This document shows, piece by piece, positions 35,569-45,961 of a stretch of DNA of 64,000 nt. The stretch is from contig JANTQA010000051.1 in assembly GCA_027625915.1 (NCBI GenBank), positions 1,860,501-1,924,500 on the forward strand, read 5' to 3'. Origin of the DNA: Anaeramoeba flamelloides. Lineage: Eukaryota; Metamonada; Anaeramoebidae. The stretch's first letter is position 1, and the number at the start of each line of letters is the position of its first letter. Below the pieces are notes generated by a model. The model saw only the letters and a program-made list of their open reading frames with translations. It was not told the origin of the DNA and searched no databases. Position numbers and translations under genes: made by a program.

Positions 35569-37873
35569 CTAAAACTTATTCTTAAAAATCATAAATTTGT
35601 GGTTGTGGTTTGTTTCGTTGTGGTATCCAAATTTGCTCAAATATGCATGGACCCCTCTTTGCAAATTTTTTACGGAAACCTTATTTGTAATTGAAACATA
35701 AATATGGAACAACTCTTTATTGAAGATTATTGGCTCTTTGGTTTTCAAGTTTTCAGGAAATCTAAAAAGTGGTTAGGTTAGTTTAGGATCAAATGAAACA
35801 AATAAAGGATAAATTAATTCTTTCGGTATTGAAAATGTGAGGAAATAAATACAAAAAAAAAAGCCAAGTAAAAAATTGGAGAAAGTTACCCTTGTACTAA
35901 AGTTTTGTTGTATAGTTTAAAGGCCCACACTCTGGCCTTCCAGCCTGGTGAGGGGTATTGTGTCAAAAATTTTTTCAATTTTTCAAAAGTAAAAGTCCCT
36001 TGCTCTTTTTTGAGTTGTTTGGGAATGGAAAATAAATTTTGGTTCAATTCAGTTTTCCTTTTTTTACCAAGACCTCCTTTTTGGACTCCGTTGCTTTGTT
36101 TATTTTCTTTATTGATCTTTGGTTTTCTTTTTCTTTCGTTTGTTCCTTCCTCGGTTAGTCTTTCTTGCAATTGGAATGATCTTTGATTCAAAACATTGCT
36201 TTTTCTTAATCTTTCTAATTGTTGTAAAATATATATGGCACAAGAATCCTAGTTAGATGTAATTTTTATTAATTTTTTTTAATTTTTTTTTGGCAAAAGC
36301 AAAGTAAATTTTAGATTTAGGAGAAATTTTGTAGAAATTTTTTTTTAAAAGGAGAAAAATATTTTGTTAGAAAATATATAAAACAGAATTTCCTTTCTCT
36401 TTTCAGAAAGTTGTTTTATAGGTGTCTGACAAAAATTAAGTATTTGAGAAATTTAATCTGTGAAATAATAGGCTGCATTTAAAAAGTGGGAATTTTAATA
36501 ATCGATTTTTTATTAATTTTTTACAAAATGTATTACTGAAATTTTGACTTTTTTTTTTCCAATTAGCAATTTCCTGTAATGTTTTTTTTCCAAAAATAGT
36601 CTTTCAACGTGGATTAATTTCTTCTCTTGAAAAAAATATTCATTTAAAAAGTAGAATAATAACAAGAGTAAAAAAGGAAAAATTGAAAGTTATTTGCCAT
36701 TGTTTAAATTTTTTCCAGGTGGTTTTCCACTTATTAAAGAAAGGTTATATCTCATTTCTGTAAAAATTAATTTATGCTTATTCTTTTGATCAATGTAAAA
36801 AACGCTTTTCCAGTTTTTTGTGTGCAATTTCCATTTTATTATTTTTAGAACTCAGCTTTAGGTGTCTAATTTTGTTGCTTTAAATGCAACGGCAGTGTAA
36901 AATTTTGGTTAGTTTTCGAAATACGATTTGTTGAAAAATAAATTGAACAAAATTTTCACTCATATTTCCAAGAAAAATTTTTCCAAGATCCAATCAAAAT
37001 GATTTAATTTCGAAGATCTTTTTTTGAATTTCCCTTTTAGAATTGGAGATTTTAATGATTTATTTTAAATCTTCTTTTTTCCTTCATGTTATTTTTTTTG
37101 TTGGAAAAAGATTATATGAGAAATTTGTTCTTTTTTTTTTTTTTTTTTGACAATTAACAGCACTCTTTGAGATGGGGTGTTCAGAAATTTCGTTTGTAGA
37201 TTTTAAATAATGGAAATTTCGGTTCAAATATTTTTATTATTTATGATATCAAATCGCAAAAAAATAAAGAGAACATAATAAGGAATGTCTTTGAAAATAA
37301 ACGTTATCGATTTCCAAAGGTATACCAACCAATTGTGTTATCAAAATAATTTCCATTTGAACGAGGTGAAAAATTTTTTGATTCGGATTTTTGATTCAAA
37401 AATGGTAAATGGATTGGAAATTCGAAAAAATTCTTTTTCTTTTACGACTTTTACTACTTTTACAACTTTTACATTTGATCTCCCCAATTTTGTCTGTGTT
37501 AACCATAAAATCATAGTTTGTCAAATAGATTTGAGGAGAAGAATAAAAAATCGTCTTGATGTGACAATTGAATATTTTGAGAAAGCTCGAAGGTATGTCT
37601 TCCCAAGAAGAAAATTAGAAAATGAGAAAAAAAGAAAAAAAAATTGGTGGTGATAAGTGATTATGTTAACATGATATTTGTCTCCTCACCACATATCAAC
37701 CACGGTTCGAATATGATCTTGAAGAAGATACTTACTCTATATTCCCAATTTGACAGCGAGAGAAAAAAGATCGCTTCTCCCTTCTTACAATGCATTTCTT
37801 TTTGAAACGAACAAATCATTTGTGAATTTTTTGAAGTTGTTTCCTTGAAGTCTAGTTTAAGTTGGGTTGACAT
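35569..37873 (-). CDS. Spliced gene Y, three exons, product unknown
   Basis: Three minus-strand exons join without a phase conflict. 37736-37873 starts with ATG (MSTQLKLDFKETTSKN to SLSNWEYR) and ends at a perfect GTAAGT donor. 35890-36248 follows an ACTAG acceptor (DSCAIYILQQLERLRKS), with a basic low-complexity middle and then FTFEKLKKFLTQYPSPGW, and ends at GTAACT. 35569-35761 follows TTTTTAG (FPENLKTKEPIIFNKELFHI, NLQRGVHAYLSKFGY) and ends with TAG. The predicted protein is 229 residues, helical at both ends with a Lys/Asn-rich centre. I know no matching family. The last intron (35762-35889, 128 bp) is well supported. The first (about 1.49 kb) is longer and could hide another exon; it also contains an antisense open frame. 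It may be a DNA-binding or nuclear protein from its charge, but that is speculative. Confidence 0.5.
37285..37653 (+). CDS. Possible small gene antisense to gene Y intron
   Basis: A 122-codon ATG frame: MSLKINVIDFQRYTNQLC, a Thr-Phe repeat (TTFTTFTTFTF), then DLPNFVCVNHKIIVCQIDL, RRRIKNRLDVTIEYFEKARR. Codon usage looks coding from about 37460 to 37590, and a GTATGT donor follows KARR at 37593, so the true gene may be spliced to downstream sequence (acceptor TTTGACAG near 37752). That downstream part overlaps exon 1 of gene Y on the other strand, and both models cannot easily be true. The product is not recognised. Confidence 0.35.
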   Translation: MSLKINVIDFQRYTNQLCYQNNFHLNEVKNFLIRIFDSKMVNGLEIRKNSFSFTTFTTFTTFTFDLPNFVCVNHKIIVCQIDLRRRIKNRLDVTIEYFEKARRYVFPRRKLENEKKRKKNWW

Positions 37874-38138
37874 TGGTGTGTATCAATTTTTGAATAAAGT
37901 TTATTAATCTAGTTCAAAAACAGTAAAAAAAAAAAAAAAAAATGTAAAGGAATTGTTTTGTTAAAAAATAATAAATAAGAATTATGTAAATTCTTTAATC
38001 TGACCCAATTATCGAAATTAAATTGAAATATGCAAACACTGTCAGAACGTTTGTCTCCTTTTGATAAACCTCTTTCTCTCCCTTATTAAATTATCGATTT
38101 TTTTTGTGACATATTCTTTTTCTTGTCAACTCGTATAA

Positions 38139-38288
38139 ATGATAAATTATTTAGTCCATGAACACACCAAAGCATGGGACACAGAAAAGGGGGATTCTCT
38201 CCATTCTTCCCAAGAACTGTTTTATTTTAAGATTTGGTCAGGCAGAAGAGAAAAAATTAAAAAAGGGACATTTAGAATTGTTAATTAG
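38139..38288 (+). CDS. Small 49-codon open frame
   Basis: ATG frame MINYLVHEHTKAWDTEKG, DSLHSSQELFYFKIWSGR, REKIKKGTFRIVN, stop. Base composition is less AT-rich than the surroundings and the residue mix is protein-like. A second plus frame over the same bases is also open (start 38159), so coding is unproven. It could be an exon of a spliced gene. Confidence 0.25.
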   Translation: MINYLVHEHTKAWDTEKGDSLHSSQELFYFKIWSGRREKIKKGTFRIVN

Positions 38289-38333
38289 TTGAAATGTACT
38301 GTTTGAAAAAACTTCATTTGGCTTTGTGATCTT

Positions 38334-41300
38334 CTAAAAGTATTCATAAATCCAAAGACAATTAGGTAAAATGTTTTTTTTTTTACAAATTTCGTGATTC
38401 TGTCCGTAATGCTTGAAAAGGTATTGGTACAAGGGTTCGGCCAGAGTGCCTGTTCTTAAATTACGACCTTCAAGCTTCCCACTTGAGGGGCTTACTATTT
38501 CATACACCTTTTCAGTTCAAACTTTTTCCAAATTTTCAACACTCATCCAGTAATTAATAAATGTATCCCTGTTCAAAGATATAACCAACAAAGAAAAGGG
38601 ATTTTGATGTTCAAGTTTTTTCAATTATTTTTCACATTTCTTATCTTGGCAATCAAAAAATCAAGGTACAGAAACTGCCTCTCAAAACAAAACATTTTCT
38701 CATTTGTTGAGTGACTATCAGAAATTGAAATGATTTTTAGGAATTTATATAATTAAATCACAAATTTTTCATAAGGCCAACAGAAAAATCCCACCCCATT
38801 ATTACCACACGCTATGGTTAAAAAATCTTGGTAATGATTTTATTTTATTGAATTGAGAAAAGTGACTATTTTTGTACTTAAAAATATTTCGATTTTTTAG
38901 AAATCGTTTTTTTTTTCCGTAAAAGTGAAAAACAAGTTTTTCAAATGTTGGAGAAACGAATTTGTCATCCAGTAAGGGCAGTTTAATTTCGAATTTTTTT
39001 TCATTTTTGTTTTCACGAGTTGAAATTTGCAGTTTCCTTTTTTTTTTTTTTCTTGTCAAGTCTTGACAATTAAGGAAACAATTCACTTACAAACATTGTC
39101 GTTGAAAACAACCCCCTACCTCTAAAAAAAAAAGTGTGAGGTATATATTCCAAATTAAATATTAACTAAAAAAAAAGATCTCTCTTTTCGAAGATTGGTT
39201 GATTTTAGACAACACCAGTTGTTCAAATTTAGGATCAGAAATTGACTGTTTTGAACACAAAAAATTTTCCTTTTTCCAATTTCAATTATTTTTTTTGAAA
39301 ATAAAGGAAATTAATCGATTTCTACTTTTTAAAAAAAAATTTTTAAATTATTGATAAAAGTATATTTCCCAAAATCTTCCAAATTATTTCAATTTGTGAT
39401 TTAAATGTAGCTACCTCAATGGTTTAACCAACCAACCTTTTTACAAAACTGTTAAAGTTTTTTCGAATTCTTTTCAACATTGTTAGTCTTGATAAAAAAC
39501 CCTAAGTGCTTTCTCGAAACACATTGACTTTATTCTCAAGTGAAACCAGTTCTGTTTTAACTAAAGGATGGACTTACAATTCTTTAATTACCAATATCAC
39601 TGGGGTGTGGCTGAAACTACGGATGATTTTGAATTTGATATCATTTTCATTTTTTTCTCTCAATTTAAAAAATACAAACAGATTTTTTATTTATCAAAAA
39701 GGAGACCATATTAAAAACCTTTTCTTTTGAGTTACGTTCGGACAACTTTTTCTCATTTTCGATTTAAAATTATATAAAAAACGAAAAATAAATCTATTTT
39801 TTGTAAAAAAAATCAATTTTTGGAAAAAAAATTGTGCAAATTATAACACCACAAATTATTCTGAGTTAGCATTTTAAATTGATACTGAAATGAAATTATT
39901 TACAAACCAAGTCTTGTATCTAATTTTGAACTTCAAATTGATGAGTATGAACTTTTTTTGTAAAAGTAGAATTGACTTACAATATTTGTTTTTGCACTTG
40001 ATGAGGAACAAATCACTTCTCTAAAAAAGTCTGTTCGTTGAATAATTATTCATTTATGGTATCCAGTTTTTTTTTTTCTTTTTAGAAAACCTTTAATTTC
40101 GAAAAATTGTGTATTGTGTTAATAGTGAATAATAATTTACTTTAATAGTTATAAAAAGTAATCATAAATTTGCCAAATCAAAAATTGTTGTTTAAAAAAC
40201 AAAGTATTTTGATTATTTAGCTTATTAGTTGATTTCTTCATCAACAATAAAAATTAAAAAAATTTTCGAGTTTTGTATTTTGATTAAATATTTAGTGAGG
40301 TCGGTTCATGTAAAAAAAAAAAATGTTACTAATTCCAAAAAAAAATGTTTCCTGACAAATAATAAATGCCATTTTAATATTATAAAGACAATTATAGAGA
40401 TTAAAGAGTGAAATATTCGTATGTGATATTTTAAATAGGAGAAAATTTCTGTTAACAGTTTTTTTTTAAAAATTCCGAAATCTAACTTTCCTTTATTTTT
40501 TGTATTTCACTTGATTTACTTCAATATCAAGCAACTGTTAAAAAAGGGATTCACCCAATAAATGAAGATCACAAATTACAATCTATTTCTTTGATTAAAT
40601 AATCCCTATCAATTTTATAAACCTGTTTTTCAAATTAAATGAATTATTTTTTTTTTAGAAGGCTTTAACCCTACAGTGGCTCAAATTACCTGTGAGAATT
40701 GCCAAAAACTCTGTCTCAAATAAACTCTATATTTTTTTTTGTTCTGATACCATATCTAATCAAGTACTCAATATTGTCACCAGAGTAAAAGATATTTTGA
40801 AGGTAAACTTATTGATATTTTGATAAAAGTATTAAATTAGGAATTAAATTTGTTGAAAATTTTTAGTTTTTTTCTCAATCCTTTTTTGAAATTTTTGCTT
40901 TTTTTATTAGTATTAAAAATTTAAATCGAATTAACTCTATTGTTTGAGATTATTTTTTTAATGGATCTTTCAATTTTTTGAATTTCTTTTCTAATGTCAG
41001 AACTTTAAGAAACCATTAAGATAAGAACTCGTTGATCGTTCTTCGTTTCTATTGATTATTTAATGTATAGGCTTTCTTGAAAAAAGAAGGATGGCTTTTC
41101 TTTTGAAACAATGAATTTCAACATTCTGGAGGGATTCTTTTCGCAACAGTGCTGTTATTTTGGGAATAAAGGGGAAAAAATTTTCACTTCTTTTTCATTT
41201 TCTTTTTTCAAAATTCTTTTATTTAGGACTTTTAGTATGCCTCCAAACTTTCCAACACAAACAAAAAAAAAAGGATCTAAACAAATAAATCATCTTTGAG

Positions 41301-42408
41301 TTCAATTCTATTATTGGAAATATCTTATTCTGTAAAAGATCAAGAAAAATGAAGTGAACTACTTTTTTGATGAGACTGAGTAACTTAATTACGTGATCAT
41401 CGAAACCTTCTACAAACAATAAGGATATATCATCATGGTTTGTTAAATTTTTGTTATTAAAATAAAATTAGAAAAATTAAAAGATCCCTTATTAAATTTA
41501 TCAAAAAAAAAATTAGAGTTAATCCGATTTACATTTTTAATACTAATTGAAAAAAGCAAAATTTTCAAAAAACTATTGACGAAAATTACGAAAAATTTTC
41601 AATAAATTTCATTCCAAATTTTATATTTACCTCATACAACCTATGGGATAATCTTTAAAAAGGGTCAACTTTAGAATACCATCATGTTCACAATCACCAA
41701 TTGTTAACAATAAGAAAAAAAATACAGGGTTTAAAATGTGAAATGGAGTTTTTGCTTCAACAAACAGGTTTTTTTGATCAACACAAATAAAATTTTAATT
41801 GGAAAAAATAACTATTGTTTTTGGTTTTTTTGATTAGCCAAAATTCTTTGATTTTGGGGAGTTAATCCACTGAGCATCTAACAAACGTCATATCAAAAAA
41901 GCTTTATAAAACTCATAAATATACAAATTTCGATTTACTGTTCTTTGAATTATAAACGGGAAAAATTTTCACTTCCTTTTCTATTTCCTATCTCAAACAA
42001 GAAAATCAAACCACAAACTACTTCTTTAAGAACTCTCTTTATTATAAAAAAATCTAGAAAAGGAAGTGAAAATTTTTTCTCATTTATTTGCTAAATACCT
42101 GTCGAATTAATATATCAGCAAACACTCAAAAAAAAGCCATCACTTGAGTGCTTGGTTCATAACCTTTGGAATTTCAAACTTTATTTCTTGAGATACAGTA
42201 GAACTTTTTACTTTCTGATCAGATTAAATTTTTGGAAATCAAAATTTTATCTTATAAGATTCATTATTAGTGGATTGAGACAGAAAATCAAAACAGACAA
42301 CCATTTCATGATAAAAATTGATTTTTTTTTAAAGTTTTTATCAGAAACAATGTAATACTTACCCTGACCAGAAAATAGTGGTATGATGAGGATATCAATA
42401 TAAACTTT
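38334..42408 (-). CDS. Gene X: string of exon-like segments, multi-exon gene of unknown product
   Basis: At least seven minus-strand segments with coding-like content abut good splice signals; the range is a span, not a continuous frame. Order 5' to 3': 42363-42408 (KVYIDILIIPLFSGQ, donor GTAAGT); 42165-42215 (KVKSSTVSQEIKFEIPK); 41631-41702 (IGDCEHDGILKLTLFKDY, donor GTAAAT); about 41360-41437 (HDDISLLFVEGFDDHVIKLL); 39981-40020 (40 bp between TTTTTTAG and GTAAGT); 39578-39660 (ENDIKFKIIRSFSHTPVILV, donor GTAAGT); 39091-39121; about 38805-39051 (FEIKLPLLDDKFVSPTFEKL); 38334-38490 (SGKLEGRNLRTGTLAEPLYQ to EYF, stop). Five canonical GTAAG donors in one orientation make a real gene likely. Joining phases are not all resolved, a family B element (40.67-41.15 kb) sits in one intron, and the 5' start is not found. 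No family is recognised. Confidence 0.4.
40674..41150 (+). mobile_element. Family B MITE, copy 4
   Basis: Starts TA-CAGTGGCTCAAATTACC. The body shares CAAGTACTCAATATTGTC, GGAATTAAATTTGTTGAAAA, TCAGAACTTTAAGAAACCAT and GTATAGGCTTTCTTG with the other copies. The right end is degraded. It lies within the span of gene X, apparently in an intron. Confidence 0.55.
41957..42083. repeat. Short foldback
   Basis: Arms AAAAATTTTCACTTCCTTTT and AAAAGGAAGTGAAAATTTTT around a loop of about 70 bases. Related single arms occur at 41.17 and 4.1 kb, so this may be a small MITE family. Confidence 0.5.
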
Positions 42409-42544
42409 GAATTAATAATCTTATAAATCACAAATTTCAAAATATATAAAAAAATTACAATTTAATAGTTCTTTTATACCTCAAATCAGAAAGGGAATCA
42501 ATTATTCAATATTTTGTAACACACTTTCCTTACCTTGGATTTTT

Positions 42545-42960
42545 TTATATAACCCTTAAGAATAAAGGAAATAACACGTTGTCATAAACCACCCCACTTA
42601 TTTTTAAATACCAATATAACAATTTATACTAAACATTATCAAAAAAAAAAACATAAAGAGATTTTGAAATAGAATTAAATAAATTAAATTTTTTCAAAAC
42701 CACTTTTTAAGTATTCGTTGTAAAAAAAAAAAAATAGATTATTAAAAAAAAAAAAAAAACAGAGATTTTTGGTTTTAATTATTATCAATTTCATTTAGAA
42801 AATCTAACCAAAAAGGATCAAATGCAAAACTAGTTTTTTATATCAAAGGGAATTGATAATTTTTTTTGTTTTGAAAATGTTTAGTATAAATTTTTATATT
42901 GGTATTTGAAAATATAGAATTAATTATGCAATCCTTTATTTTCAATTTCCAAGAAAAAAG
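42545..42960. repeat. Family G inverted-repeat element
   Basis: About 410 bp. The left arm contains AAATACCAATATAACAATTT and TATACTAAACATT. The right arm carries the inverse (AATGTTTAGTATAAATTTTT, ATATTGGTATTTG), and the outer ends pair AATAAAGGAAATAA with CCTTTATTTTC. No coding content. Confidence 0.5.
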
Positions 42961-44774
42961 TTTCCAAGTAAAAAAAAAATATTGATAATTTGTGTTTTAA
43001 TTTGTTATATATACCCAATATCACATGATCCTAATTGCCCATTTTAAACACCCATGGTTACTTTATCAAGATGCAATTACAATAAACCCCATCTTTTTAT
43101 TATATTTAGGAACAAATTGAAAAAAAAAAAAAAAATAAATGCTAAAATATTTATTGATTTTTAAAAAAAAAATTGTTCATTTTCAATTATTATACATTCA
43201 ATAACTCTACTATCAAAAAAGTTTATTCAAAAATATATTTTGTATTTCAACAAATCTTATAATATTTCAACACAATAAAACCTCTAAGAAGCTAAAAACC
43301 GAAAAATAAAAAACATATACTAAAATTAAAAACAAATTCAATAAAATTGTAATGCTTCTTGAAATTGACTAAAAAAAAAACTAAAAAATCTCATTATCGA
43401 TATACCCCCCCTCCAAGGATATTTTCAGAAACAAACAATTGTTGTAAAAAGTGTTGATTCAAATTTTTTGAATTTCCCTAAAATTGCAAATTCAATATAT
43501 TTTTGATAAATTTAAAGAAAAATATTTTCTTTGAAGAAGAAAGAAACCCCTGAAGGTCCTTTCTACATTTTAGACACCGACTTTTTACCAAATTTGAGAC
43601 CAAAAAACAATCTCAAATTAAAACACATATTTTATAAGAATATTTTTTTACACAAATTATTTTACAAAAATCCAAAATTATACACCCAGTTTTAGACTAT
43701 TTGGAATCTTAAATTTCATTGCAAGTGTATTTCTTCAGATCTGAATTGGTTATGATTAAAATAATTTCTTTAAATAAACAATGAAACGGTTATAATGAAT
43801 ATATAAAATCTATGCAATTTTTAAATAAAATGTATTTAAATATCAATTAATAGTATGTAAATCAAATAATTTAAAAAATTTTTTAGAAAAAACAAAAAAA
43901 AATCTTTATTTATCGATATTATTATAATTTTGGATATAATTTCCACTTCCTTTAGAGAGTTCTATTTTGAACTCTAAACAGAAAAAAATTTTTTTTTAAA
44001 TTTTTGAGATAAAAATTATTAGTAATTTCTCAAGAAGTTTCTAAATGAATTGAAAATTTGTATATTTAATTAAATAAACCCAATTCAAATTTGACAGAAG
44101 AAAATAGGATTTTTTTAGAATAATTATTCAGAAATATCCATTTATTTGATTTTTTTGTTTGGTTTTGATTTATTCTATTCTTGAAAATAAAAATGAAAAT
44201 AAAGATACTTCACCCATGAAAAATTAACCTTTTTTTTTTTTTTGAATTTTCACTTTTCAGGGTTCCTTTTTTGCTTATAATAATTCATAACTCTTTTTCC
44301 TTTATTTTTTAAACAAATATCTTATATTTGAAACAGTTTCACAATAATTTCAAAAAAAAAAAAGAATTTTAAAAATAAACTTGTAACAAATGTTTTGTTT
44401 AAATAATAATTATAAATAGGAATTGAAACAAAAATCCAAGATCGCCATTGTTTATTATTGGAAAACTTTTAGAACACTATGAAGATAAAAATGTTCAAGA
44501 ATATAATTTGATAGTAATTTTTTAAGTTTTTTTTTTACTTTTTCATTTTTTCAGTTTCTTTGGAAAAAAATTTTTCTTTTTTGGTATTCAAATAGGAAAT
44601 CATTTTTTTAAGGTAGATACCTCATGTATGTTTTATTAATTTATTCTTGGATTAATTTATAAGATTCAAGAGAACAAAATCTTCTATTCAAAAGATAATT
44701 TAAGCAAAACGAAAAATTATTTTCTAAAAAAAAGGTTCAAATAATAGAAAATTTCAATTACCATATCCAAAATC
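42961..44774. other. AT-rich intergenic DNA
   Basis: No gene supported. At 43560-43740 a degraded sequence resembling family C occurs (CAATCTCAAATTAAAACAC, then TTGGAATCTTAAATTTC), probably an old copy. Confidence 0.35.
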
Positions 44775-45366
44775 CATTTCACTCAAAGGAGACGAGCCAA
44801 AAATTAAAAAATTGTCTTTTTTATGAATCAACCAAACAACGATTTTTAGAAATAAGAAAAAATATAAAATTTCAGATCACTATAGAAATCATAAAAGAAA
44901 TATCTGAAAAACCATAAATTTCAAAAAAAAAAAAATCTTTAAAAAATTTTTTGGTCCCGGTTCATCGGAAAGTCTTGGGCAAAATTTCTTAATTTCTTTG
45001 GAAAATTACAACTGTTGACAATAAAATATTTTAATTGTAAATTTATAAATTGTAAAAGAAATTACAAAATCTCGTTTTTCAGGATGTTAATGTGGAGTTT
45101 CAAACATTTTTTTTACTTGGAATCAACCTAATTATTAAAAAAAAAAAAGAAAAAGAATTAAGAAAAAATAAAAGTAAAAGGAAAGAAGTAAAAAAAAAAA
45201 AACAATAAGCAAAACAAACACACACACACAAAATTTACTAAATTAGAAAAAATGATCCGAATACAAAATTGAAAATTTATTTTTGAGAAGAATAATGAAT
45301 TTAAATCATAGTATATGCTCTATCTCCCCAATTAAACTGGGCGCCTTTAACTGAAAAAGAGTTTAT
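44775..45366 (-). repeat. Family A terminal-inverted-repeat element, copy 4
   Basis: Left end TTTCACTCAAAGGAGACGAG, right end GCGCCTTTAACTGAAAAAGAG. It shares TTGACAATA, GGAGTTTCAAA and GAATAATGAATT blocks with the 61.9-62.4 kb copy in the same orientation. Non-coding. Confidence 0.6.
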
Positions 45367-45961
45367 TTATCTTTGATTCTTTTCACATTTGGTCAATAAA
45401 TAATATTTTAATTTCGAAGTATCATTACCATGTTGTAACATAAAGATTTTTTTTTCAGTAATATTTTGACAATAAAATAATTCAAATAGGAAAAAATATA
45501 ACAACAGCCTTAAATCAAGGAAAAATATTCTTCAAAAGATCAAATAAAAAAATAAAAGTAAGAAAAAAACAAAAGAAAAAAAAAAAAACAATTATAAAAA
45601 AAAAAAATAAAAAATGAGATTTCACTGTTTTAGGGAGAAATTTGAAACAAAATATCACCCAGTTTCAAATTTCATACAAAAAAATTTAGACGAAGAATAA
45701 TTTAAAATAAGATTTAATTACTATCTTAATTTCATTTAAAAAGATGAAAATGATATTTTATAAAATATATTTTTTATTATTTTTATTTTTTATTCGTTTT
45801 AATAGGAAATAAATAAACTTTAAAATGAAGTTTTAATGTTGGAATATAGATAGGATCTAGATATTAAAAATGTACAATTTATTTTTTAATTACCAAAAAC
45901 CACCATTTACTCCTCGTGCCTTCGACAGATTGCTATTTTTAAATGAAAAACGATGGACTAA
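45367..45961. other. Downstream flank of the Ras-like gene
   Basis: AT-rich, with A-rich runs at 45540-45615. No feature supported beyond being the 3' flank of the minus-strand GTPase gene. Confidence 0.4.

Noticed and set aside
38400-38500. A G/C-richer stretch with a GGTTCGGCC word that suggested a tRNA.
   Set aside because: No acceptor stem or cloverleaf can be drawn. The complementary strand reads as an exon (SGKLEGRNLRTGTLAEPLYQ).
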